Shown here: positions 1 to 7,998 of the stretch, in pieces
Numbering within the stretch: position 1 is the stretch's first letter
How the letters are laid out: every line of letters starts with the position of its first letter
Source: UBA2160 sp964588665
Lineage (GTDB): Bacteria; Chloroflexota; Dehalococcoidia; Lucifugimonadales; UBA1123
Reading direction: 5' to 3'
Length of the DNA stretch: 24,822 nucleotides
Assembly (NCBI GenBank): GCA_964588665.1
Contig: CAZPQQ010000046.1
Location: forward strand, 1 to 24,822
The notes under the pieces: model-generated
What the model was told of the DNA's origin: nothing
The model's database searches: none
The model's input: only the letters and a program-made list of their open reading frames with translations
Made by a program: the position numbers and the translations under genes

Positions 1-1
1 T

Positions 2-229
2 TTCAGGCCCAAATGTGTCCCACTTTCGCTGACGGTCTACACTGAAGCGCGGCGCCTATTCTATGTGGGTATGACGCGAGCCCGGAATCTCGTGTACCTG
101 CTCTATTCTGGATGGTACTCTGTGGGCCGCCGCATTCTTACTGATGGCCCGTCTCAGTTCGTGTTGGAATTACAGGAGCGTATCGGCCAATCGCCAACTG
201 GCGATGGCGACGCAATTGTTCAAGAGTAA
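2..229 (+). CDS. UvrD/PcrA-type DNA helicase, C-terminal fragment (5' end outside window)
   Basis: This is the end of a superfamily 1 helicase of the UvrD/Rep/PcrA group, ATP-driven enzymes that unwind DNA in repair and replication. The reading frame enters the window open at base 2 and runs 75 codons to TAA at 227-229. It contains EARRLFYVGMTRAR, the helicase motif VI of this family, whose arginines contact ATP. After it come a hydrophobic stretch (NLVYLLYS) and a GPSQFVLEL segment that resembles the usual end of motif-VI-proximal helicase tails. The C-terminal tail after motif VI is short, without the long PcrA extension. About 150 bases without a recognisable gene separate it from the convergent molybdopterin gene. 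The family assignment is secure; which paralogue (UvrD, PcrA, Rep or an AddA-like protein) cannot be told from this fragment. Confidence 0.85.
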   Translation, partial: FRPKCVPLSLTVYTEARRLFYVGMTRARNLVYLLYSGWYSVGRRILTDGPSQFVLELQERIGQSPTGDGDAIVQE

Positions 230-379
230 TTGGTCCGCTACGCCAAGTTACGCCAGCCATCAAGCCACGGTCGGCAATGACGCCACGGGCTGTTGGACCA
301 CTATTCGCAACCGTGTCTGTGGGGTCGGCCCATCTGGGTGCACCGATGCTATCGGGCCTGGCCGCCCCAACTCCTCCGC

Positions 380-2695
380 CTACCCGCCTCTACCCCCGCC
401 CACCACCCTCGCCCCATCAATCGCCGCGAGCACCTTCTCGGGCGTTAGCGGCAGGCTGGGGACGCGGGCGTTGATGGCGTTGGCTACGGCGTTGGCTGCG
501 GCTGGGGCGGCTGGGGTGATGGCCGGCTCGCCGATGCCTTTGGCGCCGAAGGGGCCGAGGCCGGTGCCCGATTCGAGGATGATCGCCTGGGTCGGCGGGA
601 AGTCGAGCGATGTGGGGATCAGGTACTCGGAGAGGGTTGGGGTCTGGATGACGCCGTTCTCGACGATCACCTCTTCCATCAGCGCGTAGCCGATGCCTTG
701 GGCGCTGCCGCCCTGGATCTGGCCTTCGACGGCGGTCGGGTTGATTGCGCGGCCCACGTCGTGGCAGGCAGCGGACTTCAGGACCGTGACCTCGCCGGTT
801 TCGGTGTCGACGGCTACCTCGACTGCTTGTGCGCCGAAGGTGAGGTCGGGGAAGACGCGTCCCTGGCCGGTTTCCGAGTCGATGGGTCCCGAGAACGGCG
901 CGTTGAACTGGGCCAGCTCCGACAGCGGCAGACCGTCGGCGGCGCACATGGCTGCGAGCTCGGGGACGGCGATCCTGATCTCCGGGCGGTCTTCGACGTA
1001 TGCGAAGCTGTCGCCGAGCGCGAGGCTGTCGGCGCTCTCACCCAGGTGTTCGGACGCTCGACTCAGCAACGTGTCCCGCACCACACCGGCGGCCTTGAGG
1101 ACGGCGTTGCCGGACATGTACGTCTGGCGGGTGGCAGTCGACGTTCCGGCCAGCGGGGTCAGCGCCGAGTCCATGGCGTGCACGGTGACGGCCTCGAGGG
1201 GAACGCCCAGGACTTCGGCGGCGACCAGGCCGAGGACCGACATCTGGCCCGCTCCGATCTCAGGGGTGCTGGCTCGAACGACGACCGAACCGTCGACCTC
1301 CATGCCGACCCACGCTCGGGCGGTGTCGTGCAGCCACGTGATGCGGCCGTAGCTCTGCATGTAGGACGCGAGGCCGCGACCGATCTTAACCGGTCCCCGG
1401 TCGGGCGTCCGCTCTCCCAGGGCGTCGATCGCGCGACTGGCGGCGTCCTCGATCCACGCGGCGCTTTCGACGGGCTGCCCGGTGGCCGTGGTGTCGCCGG
1501 TCCGGAGGTAGTTGACTCGCCGAAGCTCCATCGGGTCCATGCCCAGTGTCTTTGCGATCTCGTCCATCTGCTGCTCGTAGGCGACGCACGCCTGGGACCC
1601 GCCGAAGCCGCGGAAGGCGCTGGTGTACGGGTTGTTGGTGGCCACGGTCATGCCCTCGATGCTGACGTTGTCGATGCGGTACGGGCCGGTGGACGTGACG
1701 GTGGCGTAGAGCAGCACGTACGGACTCAGGTGCGGGTAAGATCCCGAATCGGAGACGAGTTCGATCTCGGCGCCGGTGATGCGACCGTCGCGGGTCACGC
1801 CGGTGCGGTGGGTGATCGTGAACGGGTGACGCTTGCAGTGCGCCAGCAGCGACTCTTCGCGAGTGTACGCCAAGCGCACGGGACGGCCCGTCCGTTGAGC
1901 GAGCAGCGCGAGGAATATCTCGACGGTGATGTCTTCCTTGCCGCCGAAGCCTCCGCCTACCATCGCGCCCTGCACTCGCAGCTTATTGTGCGGGACACCG
2001 ACCACATCGGCGATGGCCCGGAAGTGCTCGATGACCTGCGTGGAGACGCGGATGTTGATGACGCCCTGCTCGTCGATCCACGCGACGCCCGCCTCGGGCT
2101 CGATGTAGGCGTGGTCGATGAACGGCATGCGGAACGTGTTCTCGACGACGATGTCGGCCTGCTCGATCGCGGCCTTCGCGTCGCCTTTGCGAATCTTCCA
2201 CCGGGCGACGATGTTGTCTGGTTCGTGGACGATCGGGGCGCCGGGCTTCATCGCATCGAACGGGTCGAAGACGCCGGGCAGCGGCTCGTACTCGACTTCG
2301 ATGAGGTCGGACGCCGCTTGCGCTATCCGCTCGGTGTCCGCGGCGATCAGCGCGATGGGCTCGCCCGCCATTCGTACTTTGTCCGAGGCCAACACTGGAA
2401 CGTCAGACGCGGCGAGCCGCTCTTTGCCGGTCTGTCCAGGAATGTCGGTCGACACGACGACACCGGGCAGGTCCTTGCCGGTCAGGATGCAGGCGACGCC
2501 AGGCAGGCGCGATGCCGCTGCAGTGTCCACGCTCTTGATGATGGCGGACGGGTGCACGCTGCGGAGAACTTTGGCGTGAAGCATGCCGGGCATCGTGAAG
2601 TCGCCCGCGTATACGGTGGCGCCGACGGCCTTGTCGAGGGTGTCGACGCGACGCGATGGCCTGCCCACCTGTCGGAGCTCTGTTTGGTCAGCCAT
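380..2695 (-). CDS. Xanthine dehydrogenase family, molybdopterin-binding large subunit (L1)
   Basis: This is the catalytic subunit of a molybdenum hydroxylase, which hydroxylates an N-heterocycle or aldehyde using water and a Mo-molybdopterin centre. The 771-residue length is normal for CoxL/XdhA-type subunits. Visible motifs are GGGFGGKED (247-255), AFRGFGGSQ (360-368, the xanthine-dehydrogenase form rather than the AYXCSFR of true CO dehydrogenase), STPEIGAGQ (476-484), QGGSAQGIGYAL (661-672) and GAKGIGEPA (717-725) with the conserved base Glu723. It starts at ATG 2695, overlapping the end of the iron-sulfur gene by 8 nt, which implies translational coupling. With the two genes before it, it completes an FAD / FeS / Mo set in the order M-S-L. 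From memory of bovine xanthine oxidase, E254 would match Glu802, but no arginine equivalent to Arg880 is obvious, so the substrate need not be xanthine. The C-terminus ends in a Gly/Arg-rich tail. Substrate unknown. Confidence 0.93.
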   Translation of the reverse strand: MADQTELRQVGRPSRRVDTLDKAVGATVYAGDFTMPGMLHAKVLRSVHPSAIIKSVDTAAASRLPGVACILTGKDLPGVVVSTDIPGQTGKERLAASDVPVLASDKVRMAGEPIALIAADTERIAQAASDLIEVEYEPLPGVFDPFDAMKPGAPIVHEPDNIVARWKIRKGDAKAAIEQADIVVENTFRMPFIDHAYIEPEAGVAWIDEQGVINIRVSTQVIEHFRAIADVVGVPHNKLRVQGAMVGGGFGGKEDITVEIFLALLAQRTGRPVRLAYTREESLLAHCKRHPFTITHRTGVTRDGRITGAEIELVSDSGSYPHLSPYVLLYATVTSTGPYRIDNVSIEGMTVATNNPYTSAFRGFGGSQACVAYEQQMDEIAKTLGMDPMELRRVNYLRTGDTTATGQPVESAAWIEDAASRAIDALGERTPDRGPVKIGRGLASYMQSYGRITWLHDTARAWVGMEVDGSVVVRASTPEIGAGQMSVLGLVAAEVLGVPLEAVTVHAMDSALTPLAGTSTATRQTYMSGNAVLKAAGVVRDTLLSRASEHLGESADSLALGDSFAYVEDRPEIRIAVPELAAMCAADGLPLSELAQFNAPFSGPIDSETGQGRVFPDLTFGAQAVEVAVDTETGEVTVLKSAACHDVGRAINPTAVEGQIQGGSAQGIGYALMEEVIVENGVIQTPTLSEYLIPTSLDFPPTQAIILESGTGLGPFGAKGIGEPAITPAAPAAANAVANAINARVPSLPLTPEKVLAAIDGARVVGGGRGG

Positions 2696-3176
2696 CGACT
2701 GCCCTCCGTCCCTCGGCGAGCGTCTTGGCGGCTTGCACGGCTTCGATGATCTGGTCGTAGCCGGTGCACCGGCAGAGATTGCCGGACAGCGCCTCGCGAA
2801 TCTCGTCTGCCGTGGGTTCGTTGTTGCGTTCCAGCAATGCGCTGACCGCGACGATCACGCCTGGCGTGCAGTAACCGCACTGGACACCGCCTGACTCGAT
2901 CATCGCTGTTTGGAGCGGATGAGGCTGTTCGGCCGTGCCCAGACCGGCGAGTGTTGTGACCTTCGAGCCGTCTGCTTGAACGGCCAGGGTGAGGCAGGCG
3001 TTCACTGGCAGGCGGTCGACGAGGACAGCGCAGGCGCCGCAGCTTCCGCTCTCGCAACCGTTCTTGACGTCGGTGTATCCGAGCCCGCGCAAAGATTCGA
3101 GCAGCGTCGAGCTCGGCGACTGCTCGAATTCGTGCGTCTGCCCGTTGATGGTTAGACTTGTCTTCCGCGTCCGCAT
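2688..3176 (-). CDS. [2Fe-2S] iron-sulfur subunit of molybdenum hydroxylase (CoxS/XdhC type)
   Basis: This is the small electron-transfer subunit that passes electrons from the Mo centre to FAD. It has 162 residues, usual for the family. The N-terminal plant-ferredoxin-like domain carries C41, C46, C49 and C61 (CESGSCGAC...C). The C-terminal helical domain carries C100 and C103 (QCGYCTPG) and C135 and C137 (GNLCRCTGY). All eight cluster ligands are present, so both [2Fe-2S] centres should form. The frame stays open about 50 codons further upstream, but that stretch overlaps the FAD gene out of frame and looks unlike protein. I therefore place the start at ATG 3176, one base after the TGA of the FAD gene, giving MRTRKTSLTING, the expected N-terminus. 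The stop overlaps the start of L1. It is part of the M-S-L set. Confidence 0.93.
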   Translation of the reverse strand: MRTRKTSLTINGQTHEFEQSPSSTLLESLRGLGYTDVKNGCESGSCGACAVLVDRLPVNACLTLAVQADGSKVTTLAGLGTAEQPHPLQTAMIESGGVQCGYCTPGVIVAVSALLERNNEPTADEIREALSGNLCRCTGYDQIIEAVQAAKTLAEGRRAVDG

Positions 3177-3177
3177 A

Positions 3178-4059
3178 TCAGCTCGCTTCTTGATCACTTG
3201 TGAGGCCGACCGCGTTGGTGAGCAGGCGGCGGACCAGTGTCTCGGCCATCCGTCGCCGATATGACGCCGACGCTCGAACGTCGTCGATAGGCTGCGTTGC
3301 ATCGGCTGCCACTCGTGCCGCCGCATCGATGGCGCGTGCGTCGAGGACGCTGCCGGTCAGCATGGCCTCCGCATCGACAGCACGCATGGGCTTCGGCGCC
3401 ACGGCTCCCAGGGCGATGCGGACACTACTGCAACGACCACTCTCATCCGAGCCCACCATCACTGCGACGCTGACAATCGATATGGTGTCGGCCTTACGCA
3501 GCCCAATCTTGTAGAAGCCACCAGTGCTGTCGGACGATGGGACGGGCCACCTGATCCGTGTCAGCAGCTCGTCACCGCGGCGGATTGTGCGCCGCACGCC
3601 GATCATGAACTCATCCAACGGCACTTGGCGCGAGCCCGACTTGCTGGCCAGCTCGACTTCGGCCCCGAGCGCCAGCAGTGGCACGGCCATGTCCGCCGCC
3701 GGAGATGCGTCGGCCAGGTTGCCGCCGACGGTGGCACGGTTCCTCAGCAGTGGGTTGCCGAATAAGGAGGCCGCTTCGGCGAGGAAAGGGCTATGACGCG
3801 CGATGAGTTCGCTGCCGAGCACTTCGGCGATGGTGACGCCGCCGCCGAGCACCACGTGGTCGTCCTCAAGCCGAATGCCTCTGAGCTCGTCGATGTCTCG
3901 GAGGTCGATCAACGTCGCAGGCGTGTTCCGCCCGCTGCGCATGTCCACGACCAGGTTGGTGCCGCCGCCAAGCGGGCTGGCGTCGGGCGAGCCGTCGGCC
4001 ATCAGATCGAGGGCTTCGGCCAACGAAGCCGGTCTCTGGTATTCGAACTCGGGTAGCAT
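3178..4059 (-). CDS. FAD-binding medium subunit of molybdenum hydroxylase (CoxM type)
   Basis: This 293-residue flavoprotein subunit takes electrons from the [2Fe-2S] clusters and hands them to NAD+ or another acceptor. The N-terminal PCMH-type FAD domain shows LGGGTNLVVDMR (about 30-41) and ATVGGNLADASPAAD (109-123), the two flavin-binding signatures of CoxM/XdhB proteins. The C-terminal CO-dehydrogenase-flavoprotein domain ends with ASYRRRMAETLVRRLL, typical of the family. The ATG at 4059 gives the normal N-terminus (MLPEFEYQRP), although no clear Shine-Dalgarno precedes it. There are 82 bases between this gene and the fused FAD-FeS gene upstream, the widest gap in the Mo-hydroxylase block, so a second promoter there is possible. 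It is followed after one base by the iron-sulfur gene. Confidence 0.93.
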   Translation of the reverse strand: MLPEFEYQRPASLAEALDLMADGSPDASPLGGGTNLVVDMRSGRNTPATLIDLRDIDELRGIRLEDDHVVLGGGVTIAEVLGSELIARHSPFLAEAASLFGNPLLRNRATVGGNLADASPAADMAVPLLALGAEVELASKSGSRQVPLDEFMIGVRRTIRRGDELLTRIRWPVPSSDSTGGFYKIGLRKADTISIVSVAVMVGSDESGRCSSVRIALGAVAPKPMRAVDAEAMLTGSVLDARAIDAAARVAADATQPIDDVRASASYRRRMAETLVRRLLTNAVGLTSDQEAS

Positions 4060-4141
4060 AAGATTTCACGGTGTATACAATTGCCCGATTGCTCGGCGTA
4101 GCGGAGCACGATCCATCATGCGCCATCATCTCACATTCGCG

Positions 4142-5587
4142 CTAGCGACTCCCGACGCTCATGATGGCGCGCACGATGCTCTGGTAGCCTGTGCAGCGGC
4201 ATAGGTTGCCTCGGAGGTAGCGGCGGATGGCGTCTTCGGTCGGACGCGGGTCCTCGTCGAGCAGGCTGCGGGCCGACATGAGGATGCCGGGGGTGCAGTA
4301 GCCGCACTGAAACGCTGAGTGCTCGATGAATGCGTCTTGGAGCTCGTCCAACTCGCCGTTCGGTTTCTGCAGCCCTTCGACGGTCGCGACGTCCGAGCCG
4401 TTGGCTGAGACGGCCAATGTCAGGCATGAGAGCACCGGTTTTCCATCGACCCGCACGGTGCAGGCGCCGCATTCGCCGATGCCGCAGCCGTATTTCGCTC
4501 CGGTCAACTCCAGTTCATCCCGCAGGACCGCGAACAGCAGGTCGTTGGGCTCGACGACGAATGAGCGAGGCTGGCCGTTCACCGTCATGCCGAGATTGTG
4601 CGAAGCGTTGCTAAGCGGTTCACCAGCCTCTGCTGTTCTAACTCGGTCGAGCCGATTCGATCTGCTGACAAAACCAGACGAAGGGTCGCTAGATGTCATC
4701 TGTGCCGCTCGATCCCAGGCAGCGAGCAGGCTGTCGTGGGCGAGAACGCGGACGATTTCACGGCGATACCAGGCTGACGAGCGTACATCGTCGATCGGAG
4801 AGACATCCTCCGCTGCGACTCTGGCGGTCTCTGACACAAGCTCGGCGCTGAACGCGTTTCCGATCAGCACGGCCTCGGCTCGCCTCGATCGTACGACGGT
4901 CGGGGCGACCGATCCGAATGCGATGCGGCAGTCTGTGACAAGGTTGCCGTCGCGCACGATCACGGCGGCCGCGTTCACCTTGGCGATGTCGGCGGCGACA
5001 CGGCCTATCTTCAGGAAGGCGCTGCCTGTGCCCGGCCTACCGGCGGGGATGTCGACGGCGACCAGCAGCTCGTCATCGGCGAGGACGGTCTTGCCGGGAG
5101 CGGTCGCAAATGCCTCGACGGGAACACGTCGTTCACCGCCGGGGCCAACGATGACGGCCTCGGCGTCGAAGGCGATCAAAGCCGGCACGGTGTCGGCTGC
5201 GGGGGACGCGTTGCACAGGTTGCCGCCGATTGTACCCACGAACTCGATCTGCGTGGATCCGAAAGCCGCGCACGCCTCGGCGAGGGCAGCGTACCGAGCT
5301 TCGCTCGCCGCGTGGCTGCCAACGTCTCTGATCGTTGCCGTTGCGCCTATGGTGACGCCTGAATTGTGGATCGATATCTCGTCCAGACCCGGGATTCGGT
5401 TTACGCTCACCAATGGTTGAGGCGCGGTCCGCTCCATCTTCATCTGCACCACGAGGTCGGTTCCGCCAGCCAGTATGCGGCCTCGTCCGGCGCTGGCAGC
5501 CAGGAGCGAGACTGCTTCGTCAACGGACGCCGGTTCTCGGTGCTCAAATCTTTGTAAAAGCACCCGTGTGTTGGTCATCTCGTTCAT
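4142..5587 (-). CDS. Fused FAD + [2Fe-2S] subunit of a second molybdenum hydroxylase
   Basis: One 481-residue frame joins two subunits that are separate in the neighbouring set. Residues 1-295 are a CoxM-like flavoprotein: AGGTDLVVQMK (40-50), GTIGGNLCNASPAAD (118-132) and DDVRSSAWYRREIVRVL near 266-282. Residues 296-333 are a polar linker. Residues 334-478 are a complete CoxS-like domain with C368, C373, C376, C388, C428, C431, C463 and C465, so all eight cluster ligands are kept. The order FAD then FeS is the reverse of the FeS-FAD-Mo order in one-chain eukaryotic xanthine dehydrogenases. The open frame extends upstream into L2, but the ATG at 5587 overlaps the L2 stop in an ATGA (5584-5587) and gives a sensible N-terminus, so I start there; ATG 5578 is a second choice. 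It presumably pairs with L2 to form the whole enzyme. Confidence 0.9.
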   Translation of the reverse strand: MNEMTNTRVLLQRFEHREPASVDEAVSLLAASAGRGRILAGGTDLVVQMKMERTAPQPLVSVNRIPGLDEISIHNSGVTIGATATIRDVGSHAASEARYAALAEACAAFGSTQIEFVGTIGGNLCNASPAADTVPALIAFDAEAVIVGPGGERRVPVEAFATAPGKTVLADDELLVAVDIPAGRPGTGSAFLKIGRVAADIAKVNAAAVIVRDGNLVTDCRIAFGSVAPTVVRSRRAEAVLIGNAFSAELVSETARVAAEDVSPIDDVRSSAWYRREIVRVLAHDSLLAAWDRAAQMTSSDPSSGFVSRSNRLDRVRTAEAGEPLSNASHNLGMTVNGQPRSFVVEPNDLLFAVLRDELELTGAKYGCGIGECGACTVRVDGKPVLSCLTLAVSANGSDVATVEGLQKPNGELDELQDAFIEHSAFQCGYCTPGILMSARSLLDEDPRPTEDAIRRYLRGNLCRCTGYQSIVRAIMSVGSR

Positions 5588-7950
5588 GACGGCTCTCGCT
5601 CGGCCGAATCGCGATTTGCGTTGAGAGCGGCGAGAACCTTCTCCGGCGTGATCGGCAGGCTGTAGAACCTCACGCCCAGAGCATTGTGGACAGCGCTGGC
5701 ATAAGCGGCGGCCACTGGGTTCGTCGCGGCCTCTCCGATGCCCTTGGCGCCGAAGGGCCCGTTGGGCTCGTACGTGTCGGCGAAGAAGGTTTCCATCTCC
5801 CCCGTGAACGGGCTCTCGACGATGCCCGGGATCTTCGCATCGGTCATCGAGCCCGTGGAATAAAGTCGGCCATGCCGATCCCATTGGGCGTCTTCGTAGA
5901 GCGCGAACCCCGCGCCCTGCAACAGCCCGCCTTCGAGCTGACCCGAAGCCAGATCCAGGTTGATGACCGTCCCCGAGTCGCTGCCCGAGACGGCCCGCAC
6001 CGTGCGGATCGCTCCGGTCCACGTGTCGACTTCGACCTCGACGAACACGGCAACGTAGGCAGGAGGACCCGTCAGCGGGCGGTAGCTCTCCACGGCGGCG
6101 ATGGTCTTGGAGCTTTCGGACCAGCACCGACGGGCAACTTCGGCGATCGTCATTCGAACGTCTGGGCGTCCCTCGGCCGTTATCAGGGCTTCGCCTGTCT
6201 CGCAATCCGGTTGGATCGAAAGCATCTCAGGCTCGATGGCCATGAACCGGGCGGCTGTCTCCAACAGCTCCTGCCGCACCTTCAACGCGGCCTTCAGTGC
6301 GGCGCCTCCGCCGGCGTAAACCCCTCGGGAGGCGTGAGTGGCCACGTCGTAGATTGTCGAGCGAGTGCCGCCCGGCGCGACGTTCACCTGGTCCACCGGA
6401 ACGCACAAAGCCTCGGCGACAAGCGCCGCAATGGCATCGAATGTGCCGCCCCCGTGGTCGACAACGGCGCTGGCCACGTCCACCGAGCCATCCTCGTTGA
6501 TCTTCACCATGGCCCCAGAGTAGTCGATCACGTCTCCGGGTTGCGGGGCGCCCGCACTGGACGTGTGGAAGCCGCGCGCCATCCCGATGCCTCGCCGATG
6601 CCGGCCGGACTGCGAGTCCGGGGCGGGCCGGTCGCGCCAACCGATCATCTCGGCGCCGCGCTCGAGGAGCTCGGGCACGCCGTCGCTTTCGACCACCGTG
6701 CGGACGGTCGGCCCCTGGCCCCAAAACGTTTCGCCTTTGCCGATGTAGTTCTTCAGACGCAGCTCGATGGGGTCGATTCCCAGCTTTTCAGCGAGTTCGC
6801 CCATCAACGACTCGACGGCGAAGGTCACCTGGGGACTGCCGAAACCGCGCATGGCACACGACGGCGCTTTGTTCGTGTAGACTGCCGTCCCCTGATAGCG
6901 GACGTTCGGCATCTTGTACAGCGACACCAGCCATCCGATGCACACGCCCAGGTAGGAGTACGCCTGGATGTTGTGGGCGCCGATGTCCGTCGTCAGCTCC
7001 ATGTCGGCGCCGGTAAGCGTGCCGTCTCGGGACGCCGCGAGCTTGAGTCGAATATGCGAGGCGTACTTCGTGTGGTTGTTCATGTCCTCTTCCCGTGTCA
7101 GCGACAGTTTCACGGGACGCTGCGCCTTGAGAGCCAACGCGGCGCAGATGGGGATCGGCGGGTTCATCTGGATGCTGGAGCCGAAGGTCCCGCCGATGGG
7201 TGTGCGCCTGACGTCGATCTTGCTGAGCGGAATGTCGAAGATCTGGCCGAGCAGGATGCGCACGTTGTGGATCGACTGCGTGGTCGCCCAGACCGTCAGT
7301 CCGCCGTCGGGCTCGGGGCGGCAGACCGCGGTCTTCGGCTCGAGCTGCATGTGGTGGATCTTGGGCGTGGTGAACGTGCCCTGCGCGACGATATCCGCTT
7401 CGTCGAAAGCCTTGCCGGCGTCGCCGTCCTCGATGGACCGCATACAAGCGATGTTGTTCTTGACCGCGATCTCATCGTCGCCCCAGTCGATTATGTCGTG
7501 AACGAGCTGGGCGCCCGGTGCCATCGCATCGAACGGGTCGGTGACTGCGGGCAGAACCTCGTACACGACCTCGATGGCTCGCACGGCCCGTTCGGCCAAC
7601 AGCTCGGTCTCCGCCGCGACCGCTGCGACGGCCTCGCCCACCCGACGAACCTTGTCGGCCAGCACATGATTGTCCTTGTGGAGCACCGACGGGATTGTGA
7701 TGATGCGCTCGTTGTACCGGACCTGAGGGACATCGGCGAACGTTACGCACGCCGCGCCCATGGCTTCGGCCTTACTCGTGTCTATCGACTTGATTCGGGC
7801 GTGTGCGTGAGGGCTGGAGAGGACGCGCCCATGCAACATCCGGGGCAATGTGACGTCGACCGAGTACTGTTGGCGTCCGGTGACCACAGCGACAGCGTCC
7901 TTGCGGGACCCGGACTTGCCGAGCACGTGGAAGGGTTTGCTGTTCACCAC
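5584..7950 (-). CDS. Xanthine dehydrogenase family, molybdopterin-binding large subunit (L2, divergent)
   Basis: This is the catalytic subunit of the second molybdenum hydroxylase, 788 residues. Family signatures are the N-terminal hammerhead domain with VTGRQQYSVDVTLPRMLHGR (23-42), AMRGFGSPQ (366-374), QLEGGLLQGAGFAL (671-684) and GPFGAKGIGEAA (731-742) with catalytic Glu740. Two loops differ from the usual pattern. The GGGFGGK(E) loop reads GGTFGSSIQ (253-261), losing the residue matching Glu802 of bovine xanthine oxidase. The loop that is EIGAGQ in L1 reads VVDHGGGTF (496-504), losing the Gln. These changes lie around cofactor and substrate and suggest another substrate than that of L1. 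The start is GTG 7950, with GGTGAGT just upstream as a possible ribosome binding site. It is translationally coupled to the fused FAD-FeS gene. It follows the propeller gene by 48 bases. Confidence 0.92.
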   Translation of the reverse strand: MVNSKPFHVLGKSGSRKDAVAVVTGRQQYSVDVTLPRMLHGRVLSSPHAHARIKSIDTSKAEAMGAACVTFADVPQVRYNERIITIPSVLHKDNHVLADKVRRVGEAVAAVAAETELLAERAVRAIEVVYEVLPAVTDPFDAMAPGAQLVHDIIDWGDDEIAVKNNIACMRSIEDGDAGKAFDEADIVAQGTFTTPKIHHMQLEPKTAVCRPEPDGGLTVWATTQSIHNVRILLGQIFDIPLSKIDVRRTPIGGTFGSSIQMNPPIPICAALALKAQRPVKLSLTREEDMNNHTKYASHIRLKLAASRDGTLTGADMELTTDIGAHNIQAYSYLGVCIGWLVSLYKMPNVRYQGTAVYTNKAPSCAMRGFGSPQVTFAVESLMGELAEKLGIDPIELRLKNYIGKGETFWGQGPTVRTVVESDGVPELLERGAEMIGWRDRPAPDSQSGRHRRGIGMARGFHTSSAGAPQPGDVIDYSGAMVKINEDGSVDVASAVVDHGGGTFDAIAALVAEALCVPVDQVNVAPGGTRSTIYDVATHASRGVYAGGGAALKAALKVRQELLETAARFMAIEPEMLSIQPDCETGEALITAEGRPDVRMTIAEVARRCWSESSKTIAAVESYRPLTGPPAYVAVFVEVEVDTWTGAIRTVRAVSGSDSGTVINLDLASGQLEGGLLQGAGFALYEDAQWDRHGRLYSTGSMTDAKIPGIVESPFTGEMETFFADTYEPNGPFGAKGIGEAATNPVAAAYASAVHNALGVRFYSLPITPEKVLAALNANRDSAEREPS

Positions 7951-7998
7951 TGACTCACCGCCCTCGGGCGTTCATGGCGGAGGTTTGTCGTCAATACG

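Noticed and set aside
698..2749. Long plus-strand frame (683 codons) opposite L1, and a 755-codon one at 5686-7953 opposite L2
   Set aside because: Antisense shadows of high-GC genes: no family motif, Arg/Gly/Asp-rich, while the minus strand has clear enzyme motifs.
4072..4077. TATACA on the minus strand before the FAD gene as a -10 box
   Set aside because: No -35-like hexamer at 16-18 bp; could be chance.
4326..5420. 364-codon plus-strand frame opposite the fused FAD-FeS gene
   Set aside because: Ser/Thr/Arg-rich antisense shadow without motifs.
380..7950. CO dehydrogenase (CoxMSL) identity for the Mo-hydroxylases
   Set aside because: Both large subunits have xanthine-dehydrogenase-like RGFG loops, not the AYXCSFR active-site loop of CO dehydrogenase.
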